Source: DASVHS01 sp036390755 | GTDB taxonomy: Bacteria; Acidobacteriota; Thermoanaerobaculia; Gp7-AA8 | Length of the DNA stretch: 11,083 nucleotides | NCBI GenBank assembly: GCA_036390755.1 | Contig: DASWBH010000266.1 | Coordinates: 1 to 11,083 of the forward strand | Reading direction: 5' to 3' | In this document: in pieces, positions 1 through 5,855 of the stretch | Layout of the letters: each line of letters starts with the position of its first letter | Position numbering within the stretch: position 1 is the stretch's first letter | Program-made: the position numbers and the translations under genes | The notes under the pieces: model-generated | The model's database searches: none | Told to the model about the DNA's origin: nothing | Seen by the model: the letters and a program-made list of their open reading frames with translations, nothing else

Positions 1-920
1 TCGATGTCCGCGGTCACGTCGTGGCCGGCTCCTCCGCTGACCGGCGCCATCCAGATGTGGCGATCGGCGAGCCGCTCGCCCCCGAGCGGGTGGATGTAGA
101 CGACGGAGTTGCCATCGGGTGAGAAGACGGGATGCGACTCGGCTGCATCGGCGGTGGTCACGCGCCGGACGGTGCCGGTCGCGACATCGACGATCGCGAC
201 ACGCGACGTTGAGCCGGCGGACGAGTGCGGATTGGCGTGTTGCGAGATCGCGATGAGCTTCCCGTCCGGCGACCACGCCAGCGGCGACGGAACCGGGCCG
301 GGCGGGTGTGCGACGGGGATGCTCCAGGCTCCCGTGGTGATGCGCTTCGGAGTGCCTCCCGCGACGGGAATCGTCCAGACGTGTGACGGCGTCGGCGCGT
401 CGCGGATCAGGAAGTCGTCATCGGTGACTTCGAATGCTTTGTCGAACTTGTCCGAGTCGGTCTTCTTCTCCGGCTCGTCGGCTGTGACGAAGGCGAAGGT
501 CGATCCGTCCGGACTCCACGCGAACTGCTGCACGCTCTGCACTGCGTCGGTCACGCGCCGCGCGTCGCCGCCGCGGATCGGCAGGACCCAGATCTGCCGC
601 TTCGCGTCGCGTTCGCTGCTGCTGTTTGCGAGGAACGCGATTGCGGTGCCGTCGGGCGACCATCGCGGCTGCGCGACGCCACGGCGCTCGAACGTGAGCG
701 GCCGGATGGCGCCGGTCGCGATGTCAATCAGATCGATGTCGCTGTCGTACCGATTCTCTTTCACGTTCGCGCGCGTGACGACGAACGCGATCGACGTTCC
801 ATCGGGCGAAATTTGCGGATCGCCCGGCGTGACGATGCGAAAGCGGTCGCTGAACGTGAGGCGGTCGGCGTGACCGGCAAAGGCGATAGCGAGCGCGAGA
901 AAGACGAATAGTCGTTTCAT
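1..920 (-). CDS. S9-family peptidase (prolyl oligopeptidase/acylaminoacyl-peptidase type), N-terminal beta-propeller part, partial
   Basis: The reading frame is open from an ATG at 920 to the left edge (306 codons, no stop), so the C-terminus is missing. Residues 1-18 form a signal peptide (MKRLF, then a hydrophobic run ending AGHA), so the enzyme is exported. The rest is a TolB/DPP-IV-like beta-propeller: SPDG blade motifs lie at about residues 38, 88, 136, 217 and 267, each followed by a hydrophobic strand. The opening segment RIVTPGDPQISPDG is typical of S9 peptidases, where the propeller gates access to a C-terminal alpha/beta-hydrolase domain with a Ser-Asp-His triad. That domain would lie beyond the window, so the peptidase call is inferred from the propeller; a TolB-like or PD40 protein without a hydrolase remains possible. 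No Shine-Dalgarno is visible. A TATACT hexamer ends 9 nt before the ATG, so the mRNA may be nearly leaderless. The gene is divergent from the metallophosphoesterase gene, 27 bp away. Confidence 0.82.
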   Translation of the reverse strand, partial: MKRLFVFLALAIAFAGHADRLTFSDRFRIVTPGDPQISPDGTSIAFVVTRANVKENRYDSDIDLIDIATGAIRPLTFERRGVAQPRWSPDGTAIAFLANSSSERDAKRQIWVLPIRGGDARRVTDAVQSVQQFAWSPDGSTFAFVTADEPEKKTDSDKFDKAFEVTDDDFLIRDAPTPSHVWTIPVAGGTPKRITTGAWSIPVAHPPGPVPSPLAWSPDGKLIAISQHANPHSSAGSTSRVAIVDVATGTVRRVTTADAAESHPVFSPDGNSVVYIHPLGGERLADRHIWMAPVSGGAGHDVTADI

Positions 921-929
921 CGGCACGGA

Positions 930-935
930 AGTATA
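930..935 (-). promoter_or_regulatory. -10-like hexamer TATACT for the S9 peptidase gene
   Basis: On the minus strand TATACT ends 9 nt before the ATG at 920. A -10 element there would start transcription within a few bases of the ATG, and no purine-rich ribosome site is present. No convincing -35 is visible. It overlaps the plus-strand hexamer at 932-937. Confidence 0.45.
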
Positions 936-937
936 TT
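932..937 (+). promoter_or_regulatory. -10-like hexamer TATATT for the metallophosphoesterase gene
   Basis: TATATT ends 10 nt before the TTG start at 948. It shares four bases with the opposite-strand TATACT, so the 27-bp gap could work as one symmetric bidirectional promoter. No good -35 was found. Confidence 0.4.
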
Positions 938-947
938 TGCTCGCTCG

Positions 948-2066
948 TTGCGCGCCCTCCTCTTCTTCGTCGTCGCAATCGTTGTGCTCGGCGCGTTCAA
1001 CTTCGTCGCGATCCGGACGCTCCTGCGCGTCCATCCGCGCCGGCGTCACTCCGTCATCGTCGCCGCAATCGCCGGCAATCTGATATGGCCGTTGTTTCCG
1101 CTGCTGCGGAGCCTCACGCCGTTTTCGCGCTTGGCGCGCGCCATCCTCGGCCCGCCGTGGTTCGCGTGGAGCTTGTTCACGATCGTCTACTCGGCGGTGA
1201 CGCTGGCGATCGCGATCGCCTGGCTGCCGTTCGCGCGACGCATGCGATTCAGCGCGTTCGCGCGCTGGCCGTCGCGCGTCTTCCTGGCGATGGTGATCGC
1301 CGGGTCGGCGGCGGGTTTCTACGACGCGATCGTCCCGCTGCGCGTCGAGCACGTGCCGCTGTCGATCGCCGGCCTGCCGGCAGAAGCGGAGGGCATGCGC
1401 ATCGCGCTTCTCGCGGACCTGCACACAGGATTGTTCACTCGCCGCTCGAGGCTGCGGCAGTTCTTCGAGACTACGCGCGCAGAACGGCCCGACATCGTGG
1501 TCCTCGCGGGCGACCTCATCGACGACGATCCGTACTTCGAGCCGAAACTGCTCGAAGCGACGGCATTTCTCGATCCGCGCACTCCGCTCATCGCCGTCCT
1601 CGGCAATCACGAGATGTACGGCGACCCGTTGCGTGCGATCAGCGACCTGCGCGGCAGCCGGATTCATCTGCTGGTCAACGAAGGCATGCCTTTCCGGTCG
1701 ATCTGGTTCGCCGGGATCTCCGATTACGCGGCGCAGCGGAAAGACCTTCAGCCCGACATGCGGCGCGCGCTCGCGGGCGCGCCGGCGGCTGCGGTCCCGA
1801 TCATCATCGCACATCAGCCGAAAGCGTTCGACGAGGCGCGCGCGCGAAAGATCCCGCTGACTCTGGTCGCCCACACGCACGGTGGCCAGCTCGGCATCCG
1901 TCCGCTCGGCTGGTCGCTCGCCGGCGTCTTCCTCCCCTACCACATGGGTCTGTATCAGCGCGGCGCGTCGCAGCTCTATGTCAATACCGGCACAGGATTC
2001 TGGCTCGTGCCGTTCCGACTCGGCATGACCGCTGAAATCACGATCGTCGAGCTGCATCGCAAATGA
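948..2066 (+). CDS. Membrane-anchored metallophosphoesterase (YkuE/YaeI-like calcineurin fold)
   Basis: 372 aa. The N-terminal ~125 residues are hydrophobic, with about four membrane segments (about 3-24, 36-53, 71-95 and 109-126). They place the C-terminal catalytic domain at the membrane. The catalytic domain carries all the dinuclear-metal motifs of calcineurin-like phosphoesterases in order: D157-L-H159, G188-D189, G219-N220-H221-E, H289 in AHQP, and H309-T-H311-GGQ. Relatives of this layout (YkuE, YaeI) hydrolyse phosphodiester or pyrophosphate bonds in lipids, such as UDP-diacylglucosamine-type substrates. The substrate here is not determinable. The start chosen is TTG at 948, because it gives a complete first hydrophobic helix and follows a TATATT by 10 nt; GTG at 984 is an alternative. 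The stop overlaps the next gene by 4 bp (ATGA), suggesting translational coupling to the putative outer-membrane protein. Confidence 0.9.
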   Translation: MRALLFFVVAIVVLGAFNFVAIRTLLRVHPRRRHSVIVAAIAGNLIWPLFPLLRSLTPFSRLARAILGPPWFAWSLFTIVYSAVTLAIAIAWLPFARRMRFSAFARWPSRVFLAMVIAGSAAGFYDAIVPLRVEHVPLSIAGLPAEAEGMRIALLADLHTGLFTRRSRLRQFFETTRAERPDIVVLAGDLIDDDPYFEPKLLEATAFLDPRTPLIAVLGNHEMYGDPLRAISDLRGSRIHLLVNEGMPFRSIWFAGISDYAAQRKDLQPDMRRALAGAPAAAVPIIIAHQPKAFDEARARKIPLTLVAHTHGGQLGIRPLGWSLAGVFLPYHMGLYQRGASQLYVNTGTGFWLVPFRLGMTAEITIVELHRK

Positions 2067-2881
2067 AAGGGATCATCTTCGTCGTGCTCCTCGCCGCTCC
2101 ACTGTCTGCGCAGCAAACCGCCGCGGTCTTTCCGACGTTTGCGCTGACCGGCGGCGGCTACTCCGGCGAGATGACGACCGACATCCGGCTCGATCCGCTG
2201 ACCACCGGCCTCCCGCCCGGCACCACCGTCAACCTCGAGCGCGACCTCGGGCTGCAGACGACGAACAACATTCACCGGTTCACCGCCGAGTGGCGCCCGT
2301 TCGCGCGGCACGAGCTCGACGCGAGTTACTTCTCCGCACGGCGCACCGGCTTCCGCAACATCGATCAGGTGATCACGTTCGGCGACGTGTCGTTCCCGGT
2401 GCAGGCGGCTGTCTCGACGCAGATGAAGCTGCAGTTCGCCGATGTCGATTACACATACTGGGCGCACAAGACGCCCACGAACGGATTCGGCCTGATGCTC
2501 GGCGTGTCGTCGATCAAGATCGACGCGCAGGCGGCGGCGCGCCGGCCGGGCGAGATCGAGATCTCACTCCGTCAGAATGCGTCGACGGACGTTCCGGTGC
2601 CGGTGATCGGCGCTCAGTTGCGTCAGGCGTTCACGCGCCGGCTGCTCGGTGAGATTCGCGGCGCGGTACTGCCGAACGTCAAAGTGCAGAACATCAAGGC
2701 TGATGCGCGGACTGCGAACGCGAGTCTCGAATACCGGCTCGCCGATTTCGTCGGAGTCGGCGTCGCATACAACTACTTCAACTTGAGCGGCGACGTCACG
2801 CAGAACGCGTTCCTCGGCACATTGCACATGACGGTGCGCGGTGTCGAAGGTTACGTGCGCGTGGCGCTGGGCACGCATTGA
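2063..2881 (+). CDS. Putative outer-membrane beta-barrel protein
   Basis: 272 aa. Residues 1-16 form a signal peptide (MKGIIFVVLLAAPLSA) with probable cleavage after Ala16. The mature part is rich in alternating polar/hydrophobic strands that end in aromatic residues. Examples are NIHRFTAEWRPF, HELDASYFSA, LQFADVDYTYWAH, GFGLMLGVSS, NASLEYRLADFVGVGVAYNYFNL and GVEGYVRVALGTH. This is the pattern of an 8- to 12-strand outer-membrane barrel. No specific family is recognised, and the C-terminal residue is His rather than the common Phe. The gene starts inside the stop of the metallophosphoesterase gene (ATGA overlap), so the two are probably one operon. Its 3' end overlaps the convergent sirtuin gene by 31 bp. 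Function (porin, surface structure or sensor) cannot be told from sequence. Confidence 0.75.
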   Translation: MKGIIFVVLLAAPLSAQQTAAVFPTFALTGGGYSGEMTTDIRLDPLTTGLPPGTTVNLERDLGLQTTNNIHRFTAEWRPFARHELDASYFSARRTGFRNIDQVITFGDVSFPVQAAVSTQMKLQFADVDYTYWAHKTPTNGFGLMLGVSSIKIDAQAAARRPGEIEISLRQNASTDVPVPVIGAQLRQAFTRRLLGEIRGAVLPNVKVQNIKADARTANASLEYRLADFVGVGVAYNYFNLSGDVTQNAFLGTLHMTVRGVEGYVRVALGTH

Positions 2882-3690
2882 GCGAGCACGTCGCCGCAGT
2901 TCGCTTCGATCTTCATCGTCGCGAGATCGTCCGCGCGGGTCGGGCCGATATTGAGGATCGCGATCGGCAGGTCGCGCTCGGCCGCGCGTTTCACGAAGCG
3001 GAAGCCGGACCACACCGTCAGCGATGAGCCGACGACGAGCAGGGCGTCGGCTTCGTCGACGCGTCGCATCGCGTAGCTGACTTTCTCCTGCGGAACGGAC
3101 TCGCCGAAGAAGACGACTGCGGGCTTCAGGATGCCGCCGCATCGCTCGCAGTCGGGCACCTGGAAGTCGCCGACTGCGCTCTGCGCGAGATTCGCGTCGC
3201 CGTCGGGCGCGAACTCCGCGTCGTCGGCGTTGAGGTAGTGCCACGGTGCGCGCTCGAGCCATTCGCGATTCAAATCCGCCAGACGCTGCTGCATCTCCTC
3301 GCGGCCGGACTCCGCGCCGCATTCGAGGCAGACGACGCGGCGATTGCGTCCGTGGAGCTGCACGACGGCGCGGCTGCCGGCCTCCTGGTGAAGATCGTCG
3401 ACGTTCTGCGTGATCAACTGGTGCACTTTGCCGTGGGCTTCGAGCGACGCGAGCGCGGCGTGCGCTCGATTCGGTTTCGCCGACGCGAAGCGCGGCCAGC
3501 CGCGAAAGCTGCGCGCCCAGTAGAAGCGCCGCACGTCGGCGCTGCGGACGAACGAGCTGTAGTAGATCGGCTTGTGCCGGGTCCACGCCCCTCCCGGACT
3601 GCGGTAATCGGGGATGCCGGAGTCGGTACTGCATCCCGCGCCGGTCAGGACGACGAGGCGCTCGGACCGATCGAGAAATGCGTCGAGCAT
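2851..3690 (-). CDS. Sir2-family NAD-dependent protein deacylase (class II/SIRT4-like)
   Basis: 279 aa. This sirtuin removes acyl groups from lysine using NAD+, giving nicotinamide and O-acyl-ADP-ribose in the cytosol. Motifs are complete: the NAD-binding GAGCSTDSGIPDYR begins at residue 17, TQNVD (Q95, N96, D98) is present, the catalytic His is in QLHGR (H113), and the structural zinc is held by C121/C124 and C181/C184. GSSL at 221 and NIG at 247 complete the Rossmann site. The GIPDYRSPGGAW stretch and the long insert between the Cys pairs resemble class II/SIRT4-type enzymes more than CobB, so deacetylation is not certain to be the main activity. The ATG at 3690 leaves the usual short N-terminus before GAG, but its upstream sequence is entirely the palindromic element 3689-3782. 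No Shine-Dalgarno is present (CTGACCCC precedes ATG). The 3' end overlaps the convergent barrel gene. Confidence 0.93.
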   Translation of the reverse strand: MLDAFLDRSERLVVLTGAGCSTDSGIPDYRSPGGAWTRHKPIYYSSFVRSADVRRFYWARSFRGWPRFASAKPNRAHAALASLEAHGKVHQLITQNVDDLHQEAGSRAVVQLHGRNRRVVCLECGAESGREEMQQRLADLNREWLERAPWHYLNADDAEFAPDGDANLAQSAVGDFQVPDCERCGGILKPAVVFFGESVPQEKVSYAMRRVDEADALLVVGSSLTVWSGFRFVKRAAERDLPIAILNIGPTRADDLATMKIEANCGDVLAQCVPSATRT

Positions 3691-3782
3691 GGGGTCAGGT
3701 CTGCACTTCGTACTTTTTTCTACGACCGGTAGGTGAGTCTACTTGGTGGAGAAAAAAGTACGAAGTGCAGACCTGACCCCAT
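3689..3782. repeat. 94-bp near-perfect palindromic element (MITE/REP-like), 33-bp arms
   Basis: Arms 3689-3721 and 3750-3782 are perfect inverted copies; they begin ATGGGGTCAGGTCTGCACTT and contain a T-run (A-run in the other arm). The 28-bp centre (3722-3749) can form a second small stem: ACCGGTAG pairs with CTACTTGGT through one wobble and one bulge around GTGAGT. The GGGG...CCCC core is flanked by AT on both sides, compatible with a 2-bp target duplication. The element exactly fills the gap between the stop of the ZIP gene and the ATG of the sirtuin gene. It encodes nothing. Perfect arms suggest recent insertion or active maintenance. It resembles nonautonomous palindromes mobilised by REP-associated tyrosine transposases, but no transposase lies in the window and the family is not proven. 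Confidence 0.85.
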
Positions 3783-4514
3783 TCATACGTGCAGGTGTTC
3801 GAGGGTGTAGACGATCACGCCGGCGCTGAACAGGCCCGCAATTGTCGAGAGGATCAGCGCCGCGCGCGGTCGCTCGTGAACGTGCGGCAGCAGATCGGAG
3901 GCGCCGAGGTAGAGGAGAAAGCCGGCGAAGAAGGAGAGCTGGAAGGCGAGCACGCGCGGCTCGATGCGCAGCAGGTTCGCCGTCAGCGCTCCGACCACCG
4001 GCGCGATCGCGTCGATCGCCAGCAGCGTCCCCGTCCGCCAGGCGCTGTTCCGGCTCGCCAGCATGAACGTCACCGTGTTGAGCCCGTCCGCGAAATCATG
4101 CGCAACGACGGCCAGCAGGATGATGACGCCGACTTCCGACCCCGCCTGAAACCCGACGCCGATCGCCAGACCATCCAGAAAGCTGTGGAACGACAGGCCG
4201 ATCGCGCCGACCAGTCCGACGTTGTGGTGGTGCCCGGGCGCGTCGTGCTGCTTCTCGCCGTGGATGATCGTCAGCTTCTCGAGCAGGAAGATCGCCACGA
4301 AGCCGAAGATCACCATGACCATCAGGCTGCGGATGTCCGTTCCGGTCTCGCGCGCCAGCCCGACGATCTCCGGCATCAGGTCGAGAAACGCGACGCCGAT
4401 GAGCACGCCCGACGAGTACGCCATGATGTACAGCAGATACTTCTGGTAGCGGAACGCGAAGGCTCCGCCGGCGAGCGTCATCAGGAATGCGGAAATGGCC
4501 CACACCGCGCTCAT
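3783..4514 (-). CDS. ZIP-family divalent metal transporter
   Basis: 243 aa with about seven to eight membrane helices. It imports Zn2+ or a related divalent metal across the inner membrane. The signature metal sites are visible: H110-SFLDGLAIG in the helix-4 position and H139-DFADGLN in helix 5 (D114 and D143 take the places of the usual acidic ligands). A His-rich cytoplasmic loop, HGEKQHDAPGHHH (about 85-97), lies between helices 3 and 4, and the C-terminus ends HLHV. Helix 2 carries AYSSGVLIGVAFLDLMPE, typical of this family. The start ATG at 4514 is 19 bp after the stop of the upstream receiver gene. No Shine-Dalgarno is seen, and TACACT ends 9 nt upstream, suggesting a leaderless transcript besides possible read-through. 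It is followed directly by the palindrome and the sirtuin gene. Confidence 0.92.
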   Translation of the reverse strand: MSAVWAISAFLMTLAGGAFAFRYQKYLLYIMAYSSGVLIGVAFLDLMPEIVGLARETGTDIRSLMVMVIFGFVAIFLLEKLTIIHGEKQHDAPGHHHNVGLVGAIGLSFHSFLDGLAIGVGFQAGSEVGVIILLAVVAHDFADGLNTVTFMLASRNSAWRTGTLLAIDAIAPVVGALTANLLRIEPRVLAFQLSFFAGFLLYLGASDLLPHVHERPRAALILSTIAGLFSAGVIVYTLEHLHV

Positions 4515-4523
4515 GCGGTGCGA

Positions 4524-4529
4524 AGTGTA
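4524..4529 (-). promoter_or_regulatory. -10-like hexamer TACACT for the ZIP gene
   Basis: The minus-strand TACACT ends 9 nt before the ZIP ATG at 4514, the same spacing as TATACT before the S9 peptidase. It overlaps the end of the intergenic gap after the receiver gene. No clear -35 and no ribosome site are present. Confidence 0.35.
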
Positions 4530-4533
4530 CAGG

Positions 4534-4947
4534 TCAGGCGGCGCCCTCGACCTGCGAGATGCCGAGCGCGCAGTCTTTGGTCGACTGCATGAGGTCGTTG
4601 ATATCGAACGGCTTGCGGATCAGACCCCAGACGCGCTTCGGATCGAGACCATCGACGACGCGTTGCGCGGCGCCTGTGAGGACGATGACTCGCCGCATGA
4701 GGGCCGGACTGTCACGCTCGAGGCGGTCGAGCAGTTCGAAGCCGTTGACGTCCGGCATCATCAAGTCGAGCAGGATCACCGAGTAGGAGCCGCGGCGCAG
4801 GTACTCGAACGCCTGACGGCCGTTCGGTGCGCAGTCGACGGAGAATCCGTCGCGCCCGAGGAGCGTCGAGAAAAGACCCTGCAGACCGGGATCATCATCG
4901 ACGACAAGGACACTGTTCTGCCGGGCTGGGGCATCGACGCGAGACAT
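4534..4947 (-). CDS. Stand-alone response-regulator receiver domain protein
   Basis: 137 aa; a single CheY-like receiver with no output domain. Motifs: acidic pocket D17-D18-D19 in LVVDDDP, phospho-acceptor D61 in LLDLMMPDVNGF, switch Thr T91 in VLTG, and K112 in RKPF. Such proteins relay phosphate in a phosphorelay or bind a partner when phosphorylated; the cognate kinase is not in the window. The start at 4947 was chosen because AGGAG lies 6 nt upstream; an in-frame TTG at 4989 would give 14 extra residues but ignores that ribosome site. The gene is separated from the upstream small ORF by a terminator, so it probably has its own promoter. TATCGT, 24 nt before the ATG, is a possible -10. 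The ZIP gene follows after 19 bp. The second receiver (5376-5804) looks like a paralogue. Confidence 0.9.
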   Translation of the reverse strand: MSRVDAPARQNSVLVVDDDPGLQGLFSTLLGRDGFSVDCAPNGRQAFEYLRRGSYSVILLDLMMPDVNGFELLDRLERDSPALMRRVIVLTGAAQRVVDGLDPKRVWGLIRKPFDINDLMQSTKDCALGISQVEGAA

Positions 4948-4953
4948 GCGGAA

Positions 4954-4958
4954 CTCCT
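4954..4958 (-). promoter_or_regulatory. Ribosome binding site AGGAG that fixes the receiver start at 4947
   Basis: AGGAG lies 6 nt upstream of the ATG at 4947 on the minus strand. It decides between this ATG and the longer TTG start at 4989. Confidence 0.75.
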
Positions 4959-5013
4959 GAAGTTTTCCGCCACGATACGCCGGACGCAAACAAAAAGCTA
5001 ACCGCAGAAATGG

Positions 5014-5034
5014 AAAACGGCGCCGTAGCGCCGT
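5014..5034 (-). terminator. Intrinsic terminator after the 79-aa ORF
   Basis: On the minus strand a perfect 7-bp GC-rich stem (ACGGCGC / GCGCCGT, loop TACG) runs straight into TTTT (the last stem T plus three more). It lies 27 bp after the stop at 5062. It separates the upstream receiver/small-ORF unit from the downstream receiver-ZIP-sirtuin unit. The U-run is short, so termination may be partial. Confidence 0.65.
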
Positions 5035-5061
5035 CTTCAGAATGCGTTCGTCGCTGAAATT

Positions 5062-5301
5062 TCAGGCAGCGTAAACGCGAATGAGGTAAACGCAGTCGTC
5101 CTTCTTGACCGTCGCGATCGACTCGCGTCCCGACACTGGCCGGGTGACGCTCACCAGTTCGGATGCGCTCTGCACGACGAACTGCGTAATGGCCTCATCG
5201 GCGTCGTCTGCCTCGATCATCGTCTGCCTCGGCTCCCCGTCACTGTCCAGCCGCTGCCGGGATGGTGCGGTGAGCTCGCGAGCTTCGATTGTGTATTGCA
5301 A
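5062..5301 (-). CDS. Small protein of unknown function between two receiver genes
   Basis: 79 aa from a TTG start at 5301 (MQYTIEAREL...), preferred because GGAGG lies 5 nt upstream. The in-frame ATG at 5322 would give 86 aa but has only a weak ribosome site. I do not recognise a family. The sequence looks like a real compact domain: a first strand (QYTIEARE), a linker, a strand plus helix (TMIEADDADEAITQFVVQSA), then strands ELVSVTRPV, ESIATVKKDD and CVYLIRVYAA. It has no signal peptide or membrane segment and is presumably cytosolic. It lies 53-74 bp after the second receiver gene on the same strand and is followed by a terminator, so the two may be cotranscribed. A partner or regulatory role for the receivers is only a guess from position. 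Confidence 0.7.
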   Translation of the reverse strand: MQYTIEARELTAPSRQRLDSDGEPRQTMIEADDADEAITQFVVQSASELVSVTRPVSGRESIATVKKDDCVYLIRVYAA

Positions 5302-5306
5302 TCGCG

Positions 5307-5311
5307 CCTCC
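5307..5311 (-). promoter_or_regulatory. Ribosome binding site GGAGG supporting a TTG start at 5301
   Basis: GGAGG is 5 nt upstream of the TTG at 5301 on the minus strand. It falls inside the longer reading (ATG at 5322), so it argues for the shorter 79-aa product. Confidence 0.5.
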
Positions 5312-5375
5312 GCCAATAACATGGTGCTTCGACTGCAACAAAAGCAAGCCGTACGCCAAAACGAAACAGGCCTTT

Positions 5376-5804
5376 TCAGTTGTGAGCGCGCGGAAATTCT
5401 ACAACCCTTCCGCCCAGGTGTCGTGCTTCTTCCCGCAGAGTCCGAGCGGCCGCGGCAATTAGGTCGCCGAGCACATCGATCTCGAACGGTTTGCGCACGA
5501 TGGAGTGGACGACCGAGCCGTCGAGCTGCCGGAGCACGGCCGAGTCGGTCGCGCTGGCGACGATGACGGCCGGCCGCGGACCGCGCATCTTCCGCACGTG
5601 GTCGATGACGCCGAATCCGTCGACGACCGGCATCATCAGATCGACGACGACCACCGAGTACGGCATCGTCTCCATCATCGCGATCGCTTCCGCACCGTCG
5701 CGGGCCGTGTCCACCGGAAGTCCGGCACGATCGACAATCTTCGCGACGAGCGCGCGAATCGCCGGCTCATCATCCACCACCAGCACACGGCCTTCGTGGT
5801 TCAT
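5376..5804 (-). CDS. Stand-alone response-regulator receiver domain protein
   Basis: 142 aa; one CheY-like receiver without an output domain. Key residues: D11-D12 in LVVDDEP, phospho-acceptor D55 in VVDLMMPVVDGF, switch Ser S84 in VASAT, and K105 in RKPF. A short tail of about 25 residues (REEARHLGGRVVEFPRAHN) follows the last helix. It shares with the receiver at 4534-4947 the LMMP-V-GF pattern and a V..I.RKPF.I..L ending, so the two are probably paralogues or at least feed from similar kinases. No histidine kinase is in the window. The ATG at 5804 has only a weak ribosome site (GCGGC). Downstream on the same strand is the 79-aa unknown ORF. Confidence 0.9.
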   Translation of the reverse strand: MNHEGRVLVVDDEPAIRALVAKIVDRAGLPVDTARDGAEAIAMMETMPYSVVVVDLMMPVVDGFGVIDHVRKMRGPRPAVIVASATDSAVLRQLDGSVVHSIVRKPFEIDVLGDLIAAAARTLREEARHLGGRVVEFPRAHN

Positions 5805-5855
5805 GCCGCTATTGCATGCAAAATGCGTGCTTTACAAAGCGGCGTGCGCGAGGCC

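Noticed and set aside
109..873. 254-codon plus-strand open frame
   Set aside because: Antisense to the S9 peptidase, which has clear propeller motifs; the frame is open because of GC-rich codon bias.
2564..3634. 356-codon minus-strand open frame
   Set aside because: Out-of-frame, Arg-rich shadow overlapping the sirtuin gene, whose motifs are complete in its own frame.
3689..3782. The palindrome as an ordinary intrinsic terminator
   Set aside because: The T-run lies inside the stem on either strand rather than after it, and the 33-bp perfect stem is far longer than typical terminators. Some effect on read-through remains possible.
3789..4592. 267-codon plus-strand open frame
   Set aside because: Antisense of the ZIP transporter; the product is an Arg/Asp/Gln-rich shadow without any domain.
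5805..5855. Promoter or terminator between the glycosidase stop and the second receiver
   Set aside because: A small GCTTT/AAAGC inverted repeat and a TTGTAA are visible, but the matching -10 is poor and no T-run follows a stable stem.
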